Notes: generated by a model from the letters alone, not told the origin. Counted from the stretch's first letter, positions 27,596-39,849 are shown. The stretch is 64,000 nt of DNA from Photobacterium kishitanii (GCF_003026355.1 NZ_PYON01000004.1:62001-126000), one strand, 5' to 3'. Program-made: numbers and translations.

Positions 27596-27620
27596 AAAAA
27601 AGAGCCATAAGGCTCTTTTT
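27596..27620 (-). terminator. Terminator of ansA
   Basis: AAAAAGAGCC pairs with GGCTCTTTTT around ATAA. It lies 34 bases after the ansA stop in the direction of transcription. Confidence 0.75.
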
Positions 27621-27653
27621 AGTAATATTGCTGAATGGATGATTTAGAGCCCA

Positions 27654-28667
27654 TTAATGGGTTAGCTCACCACGTAAATCTTGCTGCATCATGCTACGGA
27701 TAGTTTCTGTAGAGAGGTTTTGGCTTAATAGATAATGTAATTTAGCCAGTGCCGCTTCAGGCGTCATATCATAACCGCTTAATACTCCAGCCTCTGCAAG
27801 GGCACAGCCTGTCGCATAACCACCCATATTCACTTTGCCTGATAGGCATTGGGTTAAGTTCATAACAATAACACCGCGATCTGTTGCAGCTTTCAATTGT
27901 TCAAGTAGTTGTTTATTTTGTGGTGCATTACCAACACCAAATGTTAGTAATATCATGGCATTGACTGGTTGGCGTAAAGTATTACGAATCACTTCAGAAG
28001 AAATACCTGGGTACATAGTGATGACCCCAATAGGTTGAGGTGTAATCGTATGAACTTTAAAAGCACCTTCGGGCTTTTTATCTATTTGAGCAATGCTATT
28101 AACGCTAATATTAATACCGGCTTCTAACAGTGGTGGTAAGTTTGGTGAAATAAATGCTCCAAAACCATCAGCGTGTGCTTTAGTACTGCGATTACCACGG
28201 ATTAATTGATTATTGAAAAACACTGTAACTTCATTGATTGGATAATTAGCCGCAATATGAAGCGCATTAAGTAAATTACTTTGGCCGTCAGAGCGTAATT
28301 CAACCAGTGGAATTTGTGAGCCAGTCACAATCACGGGTTTATCTAAATTTTCAAACATGAATGATAATGCCGATGCGGTGTAAGCCATGGTATCGGTACC
28401 ATGTAAAATCACAAAGCCATCGTATTTATCATAATTAGCTTTAATATCATCAGCAATTCGTTGCCAATCCATCGGTGTCATATCTGACGAATCGATGAGC
28501 GGAGTATACTCATTGATAGTAAATTCTGGCATTTCTGAACGATGGAATTCTGGCATGCTTGCCAATTGCTTCTGCATAAAACCAGCAACAGGAACATAGC
28601 CATGATCCGATTTTTGCATACCAATAGTGCCGCCAGTGTAAGCGATGTAAATGTGTTTTCTTTCCAT
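27654..28667 (-). CDS. ansA: L-asparaginase I (cytoplasmic)
   Basis: 337 residues; hydrolyses asparagine to aspartate and ammonia. Catalytic motifs IAYTGGTIGM near the start and ILHGTDTMAYTASALSFM near residue 88 carry the threonine nucleophiles; GNRSTKAHADGFGAF is also conserved. There is no signal peptide, which separates it from the periplasmic type II enzyme. sppA lies upstream on the same strand, the same order as E. coli sppA-ansA, but a hairpin and 230 bases intervene. Confidence 0.94.
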   Translation of the reverse strand: MERKHIYIAYTGGTIGMQKSDHGYVPVAGFMQKQLASMPEFHRSEMPEFTINEYTPLIDSSDMTPMDWQRIADDIKANYDKYDGFVILHGTDTMAYTASALSFMFENLDKPVIVTGSQIPLVELRSDGQSNLLNALHIAANYPINEVTVFFNNQLIRGNRSTKAHADGFGAFISPNLPPLLEAGINISVNSIAQIDKKPEGAFKVHTITPQPIGVITMYPGISSEVIRNTLRQPVNAMILLTFGVGNAPQNKQLLEQLKAATDRGVIVMNLTQCLSGKVNMGGYATGCALAEAGVLSGYDMTPEAALAKLHYLLSQNLSTETIRSMMQQDLRGELTH

Positions 28668-28855
28668 TTTGAAGCTCAGAATGAACGAATGAGTGCGCGT
28701 ATTATACGCAAACTATATGAAGATGCGAGGTTAGTTAGATTTGTAGTGCGATTGTGTGAGTTAAAATGTGATCGTAGTTAACTGTGCTGATTAATTGAGC
28801 TGTGATGGTGTAAATTACTGCTTTCACTCTAAATGGAAATGATGATAAAGCAAAC

Positions 28856-28883
28856 AACCCGACCAATAAAACATGGTCGGGTT
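28856..28883 (-). terminator. Hairpin after sppA
   Basis: AACCCGACCA pairs perfectly with TGGTCGGGTT around an 8-base loop, with TTGTTTGCTTT after it on the minus strand. The run of T is interrupted, so termination may be partial. Confidence 0.55.
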
Positions 28884-28900
28884 AGTATGCACTATTATGG

Positions 28901-30748
28901 TTAATTAACCGTACTGCAGTTTAAGCAGAAGGCATAGCGGCCATTGGGATCATTAAAATTGGTCAGTGAGGTTAGATCTTTTGCTACTTTAGTCACTGGC
29001 GCTAAGGTTGATGGCATATCGCCAAATACCATGCTCGCAACTTGAACTTTCACTTCACCTGACAGTTCTTTAAAGAATTGTTGTACTGGTGATAGTGGTT
29101 GTTGCATCCACACGAGTTGGTAATCTTTTAGTTTTGCTAATTCAACCGCTGCCGTTATTGCAGTGTCGAAATCACCTAATTTATCCACTAAACCACGTTG
29201 TTGGGCATCTTTACCTGTCCATACACGGCCTTGGGCAATTTTATCTGCTTGAGCTAATGACATATGACGGTATTTACTGACTAAGCCAATAAAACGTTGA
29301 TAGCCATTATCAACCCCAAGTTGGAACACTTTCGCAACGCCTTCTGGCAGTGCACGGGTGACACCAACCCCAGAGAAGGGAGTCGTACCAACACCATCAC
29401 TGTAAACGCCTAGTTTCTCTAAGCCTTTTTCAAATGTTGTTAAAATGGCAAAGATACCAATTGAGCCAGTAATTGTTGTTGGTTGAGCAATGATTTCACT
29501 GGCACTCGATGATATCCAGTAACCACCAGATGCGGCCACACTCGACATTGAAACCACCACCGGTTTGCCCGCTTTTTTCAGTGCATCAACTTCATTACGA
29601 ATAATCTCCGAAGCAAAAGCACTGCCTCCTGGACTATCAACGCGTAGGATCACTGATTTCACTTGTTTATCAAAGCGTGCTTTACGTAATAGTGCTGCAA
29701 TAGTGTCACCGCCAGCTGAGCCTTGGCTGCTTTTGCCATCGACAATCGCGCCACTTGCTATAACAACGGCCACTTTATTTGTCGATGGTTGTTGATTATC
29801 GACTAAGAGTGGTAGGTAATCGTAAAAGCTAATTTGTTTAAAGCTATGCTTGTCGTTAGCGCCGAATTTTTTGATCAAAAATTGCGTCATTTGATCACGG
29901 GTAACCAATGAATCAACTAAGCCTAACTTTTTACTTAACTGAGCAAAATCACCATGGACAGATTCTAGTTGGGTAACAAACTCATCAATGTTTGGGGTTA
30001 GAGTTTGTGGCTTAATATCGCGGTTGTTAGCGATATCGTCACTAAATGCGCCCCATAATTGGGTTAACCATACTGTATTGGCTTCTTTCGCTGCCGCTGA
30101 CATGCCATCACGAATATAAGGTTCAACAAATGACTTATAGGTACCGACACGGAAAACGTGGGTTGTGACGTCTAATTTAGCCAATAAGCTCTTATAATAC
30201 AGAGTGTAAGTACCATAGCCTGTTAGCATTACACCACCATCAGGTGATAAAAATACCTTATCGGCGTAACTTGCAAGGTAGTATTGGCTTTGGCTGTAAT
30301 TATCACCATAAGCATAAACAGGTTTACCTGTGGCTTTAAACTCTTCGATTGCTTTCGCAATGTATCGCATCTTAGTTAAGCTGGTTTCAGACATACCTTT
30401 GAGATTGAGTACTAAGCCAGTGATGTCTTTATCTGTTGCGGCTGCACGAATAGTTTCGACAACATCAAATAATACATTTTGCTGTACTTCGGGTTTGCCT
30501 AATGCCTCACTCATAACGCTATCAAGTGGATTGTCATAGTTCTTTTGTTCAACAATCGGGCCTGATAGGTTGAGTACTAATGCTGAGGGTTCAGTGGTAT
30601 CGGTAGCTTTATCTTCATCTGTTAATGCAAAAATGATCGCGCCAATAATAAAAACGAACAAAATGTTGAGGACAAATTTGCGAGTAAAGTTAATTAACTT
30701 CCCGATAGCAAGGACGAATTTTCCAATCCTTGAGAATATGGCTTTCAT
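28901..30748 (-). CDS. sppA: Signal peptide peptidase SppA (protease IV), 67K type
   Basis: 615 residues, long proteobacterial form with two S49 repeats. One membrane segment at the start (FVLNILFVFIIGAIIFAL). The catalytic lysine region is FRVGTYKSFVEPYIRDG and the nucleophile serine is in SSVAASGGYWISSSA, with RVDSPGGSAFASE before it. It degrades cleaved signal peptides in the inner membrane. Divergent from fadH. Confidence 0.95.
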   Translation of the reverse strand: MKAIFSRIGKFVLAIGKLINFTRKFVLNILFVFIIGAIIFALTDEDKATDTTEPSALVLNLSGPIVEQKNYDNPLDSVMSEALGKPEVQQNVLFDVVETIRAAATDKDITGLVLNLKGMSETSLTKMRYIAKAIEEFKATGKPVYAYGDNYSQSQYYLASYADKVFLSPDGGVMLTGYGTYTLYYKSLLAKLDVTTHVFRVGTYKSFVEPYIRDGMSAAAKEANTVWLTQLWGAFSDDIANNRDIKPQTLTPNIDEFVTQLESVHGDFAQLSKKLGLVDSLVTRDQMTQFLIKKFGANDKHSFKQISFYDYLPLLVDNQQPSTNKVAVVIASGAIVDGKSSQGSAGGDTIAALLRKARFDKQVKSVILRVDSPGGSAFASEIIRNEVDALKKAGKPVVVSMSSVAASGGYWISSSASEIIAQPTTITGSIGIFAILTTFEKGLEKLGVYSDGVGTTPFSGVGVTRALPEGVAKVFQLGVDNGYQRFIGLVSKYRHMSLAQADKIAQGRVWTGKDAQQRGLVDKLGDFDTAITAAVELAKLKDYQLVWMQQPLSPVQQFFKELSGEVKVQVASMVFGDMPSTLAPVTKVAKDLTSLTNFNDPNGRYAFCLNCSTVN

Positions 30749-30933
30749 GAAAATTCCTGATAATGATGATTGCGATATCGTAGCGTAGTCACTACTGAAA
30801 TACAGTTTTTTTAGGGTGTTATTGTTAGCAAGGATAAAATAAAAGTATGAGATTGATTATAAATAGTGAGTCGGATCATGTAAATGTTGCTGATCTGTTA
30901 AATGGTGGTGGTGTTATTCAGTAAGCTGAAATA

Positions 30934-30950
30934 TACTGGTCAGACCATAA
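30934..30950 (+). promoter_or_regulatory. FadR operator in front of fadH
   Basis: TACTGGTCAGACCATAA has the FadR core TGGTC-x-GACCA as a perfect palindrome, and is close to the known fad operators. It ends 16 bases before the fadH ATG, overlapping the region of the ribosome binding site and probably the transcription start, fitting repression. fadR lies in this same window. Confidence 0.8.
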
Positions 30951-30957
30951 CGGTTAG

Positions 30958-32979
<2,022 letters not shown>

Positions 32980-33055
32980 GAGCTGTCGCTTGTGTTCGTT
33001 GCTTTAACTATCTTATTATACGCTAAACAATAATTATTTTCATTTTGAGGTTGTT

Positions 33056-33604
33056 ATGGACGCGCTATCACTTCTGCTTAATCGTCGCTCATTACCTAAA
33101 TTGGTAGAGCCTGCACCAGCAGGGGATGTTCTTGAGAATATCTTTCGTGCCGGACTACGTGCTCCCGATCATGGTGGTTTAACTCCGTGGCGTTTTATTG
33201 TGTCTCAAGGTGAGAGTTTAACGAAGCTTGCCAATATTCTGGTTGCTGCAGCTAAAGCTGATAATTTAGATGATTTTGTGATTGAGAAAGCTTCAAAAGC
33301 ACCTTTTCGAGCACCGATGGTGATCACGGTTGTGAGTAAAGTAACATCAGATCATAAAGTGCCAGTTATCGAACAACATCTTTCGGCGGGGTGTGCTGTA
33401 CAAGCGATGCAAATGGCGGCGGTAGCACAAGGATATTCTGGTTTTTGGCGTACAGGCTCTTGGGCATATCATCCTGTTGTGCGTGAAGCATTAGGTGTCA
33501 AAGGTGAAGATATGATTGTTGGCTTTTTATATCTAGGTTCGATCGGTTGTCGTGAGGCGAAAGTCCATGAGCGCGATCTCACACAATTCGTTGAATATTT
33601 GTAA
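33056..33604 (+). CDS. ydjA: NAD(P)H nitroreductase YdjA
   Basis: 182 residues, nitroreductase fold. MDALSLLLNRRSLPKLVEPAPAGDVLENIFRAGLRAPDHG matches E. coli YdjA, a small FMN enzyme; the FMN-binding RRS and APDHGGLTPW motifs are visible. Physiological substrate unknown. GAGG stands eight bases before the ATG. The order ydjA-selD-topB is shared with E. coli, with selU and a Bax-like gene inserted here. Confidence 0.9.
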   Translation: MDALSLLLNRRSLPKLVEPAPAGDVLENIFRAGLRAPDHGGLTPWRFIVSQGESLTKLANILVAAAKADNLDDFVIEKASKAPFRAPMVITVVSKVTSDHKVPVIEQHLSAGCAVQAMQMAAVAQGYSGFWRTGSWAYHPVVREALGVKGEDMIVGFLYLGSIGCREAKVHERDLTQFVEYL

Positions 33605-33678
33605 CGGTAGCATCACAACAGATGTAACGTTAACGCGTGTTTTAGTCTAAATAGATGTAAATCAGCAGTTAAAAATAC

Positions 33679-33730
33679 AAGGTGATAGTTGTTTTATGGT
33701 TTTAAACCGTGAATGACGTCACCTTTTTTG
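33679..33730 (+). terminator. Probable terminator after ydjA
   Basis: AAGGTGA pairs with TCACCTT, with an inner GGTTTTAAACC hairpin, followed by six T. Long interior loop, so moderate confidence. Confidence 0.5.
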
Positions 33731-33862
33731 TTGTAAATTGATGACTTTTTCTGCCAATGTTGGTTTGTATCAACGGAAAATAGCGGCTTTTTAGTTGGAA
33801 AGATGACAGTTGTCGAGGGCAGGAGTAGAATCGCTGGTTCTTTCTATATTTTGGAGCGTGTC

Positions 33863-34897
33863 ATGGAAAATGTTCGCCTAACACAATACAGCCACGGTGC
33901 CGGATGTGGTTGTAAAATTTCTCCCCAAGTACTTGATACTATTCTTCGTACTCAATTAGCACCTTTTGCTGATCCTAATTTACTGGTTGGTAATGAGAGT
34001 AAAGATGACGCTGCCGTTTATGATATCGGTAATGGCCAAGCAGTGATCAGTACCACTGACTTCTTTATGCCAATTGTTGATGACCCATTTGATTTTGGTC
34101 GTATTGCGGCAACTAATGCGATTAGTGATATTTATGCTATGGGCGGCAAACCGATTATGGCAATTGCTATTTTAGGTTGGCCAGTAAATGTTTTAGCCCC
34201 TGAAATTGCTCAAAAAGTTATTGATGGTGGCCGTTCTGTGTGCCGTGAAGCGGGTATTTCTCTTGCTGGTGGTCACTCTATTGATGCTCCTGAGCCAATT
34301 TTCGGACTTGCAGTAACAGGGTTAGTAAGTACTGATCGTGTTAAGCGTAATGACAGTGCAGAAGCAGGTTGTCATTTATACCTAACTAAACCATTAGGTA
34401 TCGGCGTGTTAACTACAGCTGAAAAACAATCTAAGTTGGCTGATGAGCATAAAGGTTTGGCACGTGATTGGATGTGTAAGCTCAATAAACCCGGTGCAGA
34501 TTTTGCTGATGTTGAAGGCGTGAAAGCATTAACTGATGTGACAGGTTTTGGTTTGATGGGTCACTTAACTGAGATCTGTGAAGGTAGTAACCTGAAAGCT
34601 AACATTTGGTTTGATAAGATCCCAACACTACCTGGCGTGTATGATTATATCGCTCAAGGTTGTGTACCTGGTGGTACTGAGCGTAACTTTATGAGCTATG
34701 GTCATAAAGTGGGTCAAATGACTGATCTGCAAAAAGCTTTATTGTGCGATCCTCAAACATCAGGCGGCTTATTATTAGCGGTTGATCCAAGTAGTGATGC
34801 CGAAGTACAAGCTATTGCTAAAAAACATAACATTTTGCTGGAAGCGATTGGTGAACTTGTGCCGATGGATGGCGATACCTTTATTGAGGTTTGCTAA
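33863..34897 (+). CDS. selD: Selenide, water dikinase (selenophosphate synthase)
   Basis: 344 residues; makes selenophosphate from selenide and ATP. The active-site loop reads [13 protein letters not shown] with cysteine where many organisms have selenocysteine; no in-frame UGA occurs. [40 protein letters not shown] and [16 protein letters not shown] are family motifs. GGAG nine bases before this ATG decides the start. Its stop overlaps the selU start by one base (TAATG), so the pair is translationally coupled. Confidence 0.95.
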   Translation: MENVRLTQYSHGAGCGCKISPQVLDTILRTQLAPFADPNLLVGNESKDDAAVYDIGNGQAVISTTDFFMPIVDDPFDFGRIAATNAISDIYAMGGKPIMAIAILGWPVNVLAPEIAQKVIDGGRSVCREAGISLAGGHSIDAPEPIFGLAVTGLVSTDRVKRNDSAEAGCHLYLTKPLGIGVLTTAEKQSKLADEHKGLARDWMCKLNKPGADFADVEGVKALTDVTGFGLMGHLTEICEGSNLKANIWFDKIPTLPGVYDYIAQGCVPGGTERNFMSYGHKVGQMTDLQKALLCDPQTSGGLLLAVDPSSDAEVQAIAKKHNILLEAIGELVPMDGDTFIEVC

Positions 34898-35985
34898 TGC
34901 AACGTCCCAATTGCGATGATTTTCGTTCTCTGTTTGTCAATGATACGCCATTAATGGATATGCGAGCACCGGTTGAGTTTCAACAAGGTGCTTTCCCTAC
35001 ATCAACGAGTCAGCCATTAATGACCGATGATGAGCGCGCTGCTGTAGGTACTTGCTATAAAAATAAAGGTCAAGCAGCTGCGATCGAATTAGGGAACTCG
35101 TTGGTAAATGGCGAAATAAAAGCAGAGCGTGTAGCGCAATGGAAAGCATTTTGTGAAGCCAATCCCAATGGTTATTTATATTGTTTCCGTGGTGGTTTGC
35201 GTTCACAAGTTACTCAGCAGTGGTTAAAAGAAGCGGGAATTGATTACCCGTTTATTACTGGTGGCTATAAAGCATTACGTCGTTATTTAGTCGATACGAT
35301 TGATGATGTTGCCACTAAGCCAATGTCAATTGTTGCTGGTAATACAGGTAGCGGTAAAACCATTATGGTTAACGTACTTGCTAATGGCCTCGATCTAGAA
35401 GGTGCCGCTCACCATCGAGGTTCATCATTTGGTCGTTATGTAACACCGCAGCGAACTCAGATTGCATTTGAAAATGATCTTGCTATTCAGATGCTCAAAA
35501 AATTAGATCGTGGCATTGAACACTTTGTGTTTGAAGATGAAGGTAAAAATATTGGTTGTGCAACTGTACCTCTCTCTATTAATCGAGCCATGCAAGAAGC
35601 AGATATTGCCGTGATTGATGATCCTGTTGATGTGCGTTTAGCGCGTCTATTGGATGATTATGTGATTAAGATGCAACGCGATTATGTGGCTCATTATGGT
35701 GAGGAACAGGGTTGGATTTTATTTGCTGAGTATTTAGAAAAGGGCATGTTTAATATTCGTAAACGTCTCGGTTTTGAACGTTATGAAGTGCTGCTTAAAG
35801 CGCAGCAACATGCAGTGAAAATGATGCAAGCTAGCGGTTCATTAGTTGAGCATGATGCTTGGTTAGCGCCGTTATTAGAGCAGTATTATGATCCTATGTA
35901 TACTTATCAATTAGATAAAAAAGCAGATCGAATTGTATTTAGAGGTGATTATCACCAAGTACAAGAGTGGTTAGCTGCTCGATAA
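34897..35985 (+). CDS. selU: tRNA 2-selenouridine synthase (SelU/MnmH/YbbB)
   Basis: 362 residues. N-terminal rhodanese domain (FVNDTPLMDMRAPVEF...; catalytic cysteine in YCFRGGLRSQ near residue 95) and a C-terminal domain with P-loop GNTGSGKTIM. It replaces sulfur with selenium in 2-thiouridine at the wobble position of three tRNAs, via a geranylated intermediate, using selenophosphate from SelD. The neighbouring selD in one operon fits exactly. GAGG precedes the ATG. No selA or selB is seen here. Confidence 0.95.
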   Translation: MQRPNCDDFRSLFVNDTPLMDMRAPVEFQQGAFPTSTSQPLMTDDERAAVGTCYKNKGQAAAIELGNSLVNGEIKAERVAQWKAFCEANPNGYLYCFRGGLRSQVTQQWLKEAGIDYPFITGGYKALRRYLVDTIDDVATKPMSIVAGNTGSGKTIMVNVLANGLDLEGAAHHRGSSFGRYVTPQRTQIAFENDLAIQMLKKLDRGIEHFVFEDEGKNIGCATVPLSINRAMQEADIAVIDDPVDVRLARLLDDYVIKMQRDYVAHYGEEQGWILFAEYLEKGMFNIRKRLGFERYEVLLKAQQHAVKMMQASGSLVEHDAWLAPLLEQYYDPMYTYQLDKKADRIVFRGDYHQVQEWLAAR

Positions 35986-36027
35986 TAGAGTAATGGATCA
36001 TGGGATTATTATAATGCCCGTCTAAAT

Positions 36028-36069
36028 AAAAAAGCCGATTTAACAGTAATTGTTAAATCGGCTTTTTTG
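36028..36069. terminator. Bidirectional terminator between selU and the Bax-like gene
   Basis: AAAAAAGCCGATTTAACA pairs with TGTTAAATCGGCTTTTTT around GTAAT: a long near-perfect stem with A and T arms that works for both converging genes. Confidence 0.9.
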
Positions 36070-36073
36070 TTGA

Positions 36074-36859
36074 TTATGATTCGTTATGTGTGAAATATTG
36101 CTGCGGCATAAACTGTTTATTCGTCTGAATCAGTTCAAGTAACTGGCGAATATATTGATGGCCAATCTGTGAATATTGGTCTAAGCCTTGTACTAAAGAT
36201 TGCGCGCTGATTGGTTGCTGTTGTTGCTGGAGTTTTGCGCGTGTGGCACGTAATCCAGCATAAGCTTGGTTGGTATTGATATTATCAAAATAGGCTTGTA
36301 CCGCAGCTTGAGTTGATGGGAATTTTTGCACCTCATGATAATTTTGAGGATCAGGTTTAAGCGGAACAATACCGCAGCCTTTGGTAAAGCACCATTGACC
36401 AAAGTAGCTATTACCTGCAGTGGCAAAGCGCGAAGTCCCCCATGATGATTCCATTGCCGCTTGAGCAAGTACCATTGGTAGTGGAAGTATATTAACTCGT
36501 TGCAATAGTTGTGATAACCATGCGTTATTTATTCCTGTTTTAGGGATTGGCCATTGATATTGGGAGACTAAACGTTGGATCAATTCGCTATTCGGATTGA
36601 TCTTGGATGGATCCTTGGCCAGAGTGAGGAGTTGTTGTCGATCCGCTAAGATCTGGCGATTAATGTAATCAATATAAGGCGATAAGTAAGCGAAAAAAGC
36701 GGTTTTCTTATCATCGGTATCGATAATTTTATTAAAATCAGGTTTAGTAATAGTAATCGGCGGTTTTACTTTATCAGATTGATTATAAAAGAATTTATAT
36801 CCAATGGTAACTAATGAAAGTATAACGATTAGGCTAATTATTTGATGTTTATTAATCAT
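36074..36859 (-). CDS. Bax-like glucosaminidase-domain protein
   Basis: 261 residues. One N-terminal membrane anchor (IISLIVILSLVTIGYKFFY) and a glucosaminidase domain (residues ~120-250: MVLAQAAMESSWGTSRFATAGNSYFGQWCF, with the catalytic glutamate in MESSWG). Matches E. coli Bax in layout (PLPMVLAQAAMESSWGTS, YSQIGHQYIRQL). Predicted periplasmic cell-wall hydrolase acting on N-acetylglucosamine bonds; not proven for Bax. Divergent from topB. Confidence 0.85.
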   Translation of the reverse strand: MINKHQIISLIVILSLVTIGYKFFYNQSDKVKPPITITKPDFNKIIDTDDKKTAFFAYLSPYIDYINRQILADRQQLLTLAKDPSKINPNSELIQRLVSQYQWPIPKTGINNAWLSQLLQRVNILPLPMVLAQAAMESSWGTSRFATAGNSYFGQWCFTKGCGIVPLKPDPQNYHEVQKFPSTQAAVQAYFDNINTNQAYAGLRATRAKLQQQQQPISAQSLVQGLDQYSQIGHQYIRQLLELIQTNKQFMPQQYFTHNES

Positions 36860-37024
36860 TTAACCTCTAATGTTTAGTATTCAATACAGTCTATAATGGT
36901 AACCTGATTGTTACATGTGAGCAATTATACGCCATCATTACTGGTATTATATCCAGTGTAATCTTGCCGTTAGCATCAGTTTTCGGTACAGTCATAGCAT
37001 TAATTATTTCAGATAAAGATCCCC

Positions 37025-38977
37025 ATGAGCTGCTTATATATAGCTGAAAAACCAAGCTTAGGTCGAGCAATTGCGGCTGTGTTACCTCGTCCACATAAAA
37101 ATAATACTGGCTATATTGAAGTAGGTAATGGCGATATTGTTACTTGGTGTATTGGCCATTTGTTAGAGCAAGTCGAACCTGATGCTTATGATGCTCGTTA
37201 TAAAAAATGGCACTTAGAAGATTTACCTATTGTGCCTCAGCAATGGCAATTAATTCCCCGTAAAGCAGCTAAGCAACAATTGGCAGTAATCAAAAAATTA
37301 GCAAAAACGGCGACCTCAGTGGTACATGCAGGCGATCCTGATCGAGAAGGGCAATTGCTAGTCGATGAAGTGATTGATTATGTTAAAATATCAAAAGCTA
37401 AAAAAGAATCCGCGCAACGATTATTGATCTCTGATCTAAACCCTGCCGCAGTTAAAAAAGCTTTGGCAACTATGCGTAGTAACCGCGATTTTATTCCGTT
37501 GTCAGTATCTGCATTAGCGCGTTCACGTGCCGACTGGTTATATGGCATGAATATGACTCGAGCTTATACTTTATTAGGTCAAAAGGGTGGCTATCGAGGG
37601 GTGCTATCCGTTGGGCGTGTACAAACCCCAATTTTAGGGTTAGTTGTCAGACGTGATGATGAAATTGCCAATTTTGTCGCTAAACCTTTTTATGAGGTAC
37701 TGGCGCTTATCGCTTATGGCGAACAGATTATTTATGCCAAATGGCAACCGAGTAAATCGTGTGAGCCATTTCAAGATTCAGAAGGGCGCGTACTACACCG
37801 TAAATTGTGTGAAAACGTAGTTGAACGTATTAAAGGCCAGCCAGCGGAAGTGACTGAATCTGAACGTAAGCAAACGAAACAAGCGCCACCGTTGCCATAT
37901 TCTTTGTCAGCGTTACAGATTGATGCTGCCAAACGGTTTGGAATGAGTGCGGCTGATGTTTTATCGACTTGTCAGTCACTGTATGAAAAACATAAAGTGA
38001 TCACTTACCCTCGTTCTGATAGCCGTCATTTACCGTTAGATCATTTCAAACAAGCGAATGATGTGTGTCGCTCAATTGCAGCAACAGATAATCAGTTAGC
38101 AACTGCGGTAGATAATGCTAATACTTCCTTAAAATCAAAAGCATGGAATGATAAAAAGGTTGATGCCCACCACGCTATTATACCTACTCCTAAATCATCG
38201 TCAGCATTAACTGGCTATGAAGCTAAAATATATCAGTTAATTGCGCGGCAGTACTTAATGCAATTTTACCCCGCGGCTGAATATGCAGATGCTAAGTTAG
38301 TGTTCACTATTGCTAATGGCCTATTTATCGCTAAAGGACGACAATTAATGTCACCGGGTTGGCGAGCATTACTTGGGCGAGATGATAAAAAAGAGGACAA
38401 TGATTTAGCGGATAAAGTACCACCGTTAGATAAGGGGACTGTATTAGTGTGCCGTGACGGTGAAATCAAAGATAAGATGACTGAGCCACCAAAAGCATTT
38501 ACGGAAGCGACACTATTACAGGCAATGACAGGCATCGCACGTTTTGTCTCTGATGCCTCACTGAAGAAAATTTTGCGTGATACTGATGGTTTAGGCACTG
38601 AAGCTACTCGTGCTGGAATTTTAGAAATGTTGTTTAAGCGCCAGCTACTGCAACGTCAAGGTAAAACGATTCACGCCTCTGAAGCAGGTAAAGGGTTGAT
38701 TTATGCGCTACCTGATACATCAACCTATCCTGATATGACCGCCCACTGGGAACATCAACTGCATGATATGGCAGAGAGAAAATGTGCCTATCAACCGTTT
38801 ATGGCAGCACTAGAACAACAAGTAACGGCACTGATGGAGCAGGTAAAAGTGAGTGAAGTACCGCCAAGTTTGCGCTCACTAACTTCACCGGAGTTTAAAC
38901 CGCGCGCTAAAAAGCGCAGTTATGCCAAGAAAGGCACTTCAGCAAAAACAAAATCAGTACCAAAAAGTAAGAGCTAG
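37025..38977 (+). CDS. topB: DNA topoisomerase III
   Basis: 650 residues, type IA topoisomerase that decatenates DNA. TOPRIM motif VVHAGDPDREGQLLVDEV (acidic triad) at about residue 100 and catalytic tyrosine in ITYPRSDSRHLP near residue 327. A lysine-rich tail (KKRSYAKKGTSAKTKSVPK) ends the protein, as in E. coli TopB. It follows selD-selU in a conserved neighbourhood. Confidence 0.96.
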   Translation: MSCLYIAEKPSLGRAIAAVLPRPHKNNTGYIEVGNGDIVTWCIGHLLEQVEPDAYDARYKKWHLEDLPIVPQQWQLIPRKAAKQQLAVIKKLAKTATSVVHAGDPDREGQLLVDEVIDYVKISKAKKESAQRLLISDLNPAAVKKALATMRSNRDFIPLSVSALARSRADWLYGMNMTRAYTLLGQKGGYRGVLSVGRVQTPILGLVVRRDDEIANFVAKPFYEVLALIAYGEQIIYAKWQPSKSCEPFQDSEGRVLHRKLCENVVERIKGQPAEVTESERKQTKQAPPLPYSLSALQIDAAKRFGMSAADVLSTCQSLYEKHKVITYPRSDSRHLPLDHFKQANDVCRSIAATDNQLATAVDNANTSLKSKAWNDKKVDAHHAIIPTPKSSSALTGYEAKIYQLIARQYLMQFYPAAEYADAKLVFTIANGLFIAKGRQLMSPGWRALLGRDDKKEDNDLADKVPPLDKGTVLVCRDGEIKDKMTEPPKAFTEATLLQAMTGIARFVSDASLKKILRDTDGLGTEATRAGILEMLFKRQLLQRQGKTIHASEAGKGLIYALPDTSTYPDMTAHWEHQLHDMAERKCAYQPFMAALEQQVTALMEQVKVSEVPPSLRSLTSPEFKPRAKKRSYAKKGTSAKTKSVPKSKS

Positions 38978-39006
38978 CAATAATCTCATTGATAATTAGA
39001 GGCGAT

Positions 39007-39034
39007 AAAAAAGCAGCTTAAATGCTGCTTTTTT
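39007..39034. terminator. Terminator after topB
   Basis: AAAAAAGCAGC pairs with GCTGCTTTTTT around TTAAAT (ends of the loop), with a clean T run; also faces the XRE gene on the other strand. Confidence 0.85.
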
Positions 39035-39075
39035 ATGACTTACAGCGATATTTATTATAAAAATCAGATATTAAA

Positions 39076-39291
39076 TCAATTATCATCATTTTTTTGAAAT
39101 TCAAGAATATCCGCTGGCTGACAGTTAAGTGTCTCGCAAAGTTTATCAAGAGTCGAAAATCGAACCGCTTTCGCTTTTCCATTTTTCAGTATAGATAAAT
39201 TTGCTTCTGTCATATCCATTGCTTGAGCTAATGTTTTTAAGCGTATTTTTCTTTTCGCCATTATTACGTCTAAATTTATAACAATAGTCAT
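39076..39291 (-). CDS. XRE-family helix-turn-helix regulator (short)
   Basis: 71 residues. A single Cro/CI-type helix-turn-helix (IRLKTLAQAMDMTEANLSILKNGKAKAVRFSTLDKLCETLNCQPADIL) fills almost the whole protein. Genes of this small type usually sit beside a DUF2975 membrane protein, as here (nine bases upstream on the same strand), and the pair is thought to be a two-gene regulator. Target unknown. The start can be the first ATG or the MAKRKIRL ten codons later. Confidence 0.8.
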   Translation of the reverse strand: MTIVINLDVIMAKRKIRLKTLAQAMDMTEANLSILKNGKAKAVRFSTLDKLCETLNCQPADILEFQKNDDN

Positions 39292-39300
39292 AATAAACTC

Positions 39301-39849
39301 TTAAATGGTGTAATTTTGTTCATCGGCGAGGAGATAACCTTCTTTCATAATCCACGAAATTATAACAATAATCGCGCCTATTAATAAGGTTAAAAAATCA
39401 ATACCTTCAAAGCTAATTGCAATCATGCGGTGATTAGGCGGATTATTAAAAGTTAATATTAGTGTCATTAATGCTTGATAGAAAATAGATCCTCCAACCC
39501 AATAAAAAACACTATAGCCGAGTTTTTGATAGCAAGTTGCATTTTCCAACGTAAATATTTGTCTATTTTCATAGTTACGGAAGAGTTGGATTAGAATTTT
39601 CAACGCATACATAATTATCGAGCAATAGATCATGCTGGTTAACATTGCGAGTAAACGAGTACCTAATGTTAATGGTGTTTCTGTTAGTTTATTGATATCA
39701 AAAGATGTTTGTACTATGCCGGTATTTCTTAAAAAGTCATAGGGTGTTTCAACCGTTAACCAAAAATAACCGATTAAAATAGGCGTTAAAATTAATAATA
39801 GTTGTAATATAACTCTTACTCTATGACTTTGCTGTTGAATCTTTTGCAT
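39301..39849 (-). CDS. DUF2975 domain-containing membrane protein
   Basis: 182 residues with four membrane segments (ILQLLLILTPILIGYFW; LGTRLLAMLTSMIYCSIIMYALKIL; YSVFYWVGGSIFYQALMTLIL; FLTLLIGAIIVIISWIM). IFTLENATCYQKLGYSVF between the second and third is typical of DUF2975. Encoded directly upstream of the XRE gene, the usual pairing. Function unknown. Confidence 0.78.
   Translation of the reverse strand: MQKIQQQSHRVRVILQLLLILTPILIGYFWLTVETPYDFLRNTGIVQTSFDINKLTETPLTLGTRLLAMLTSMIYCSIIMYALKILIQLFRNYENRQIFTLENATCYQKLGYSVFYWVGGSIFYQALMTLILTFNNPPNHRMIAISFEGIDFLTLLIGAIIVIISWIMKEGYLLADEQNYTI

Noticed and set aside
33863-34897. SelD as a selenoprotein with in-frame UGA
   Set aside because: The active-site position is a plain cysteine codon and the frame has no internal UGA.
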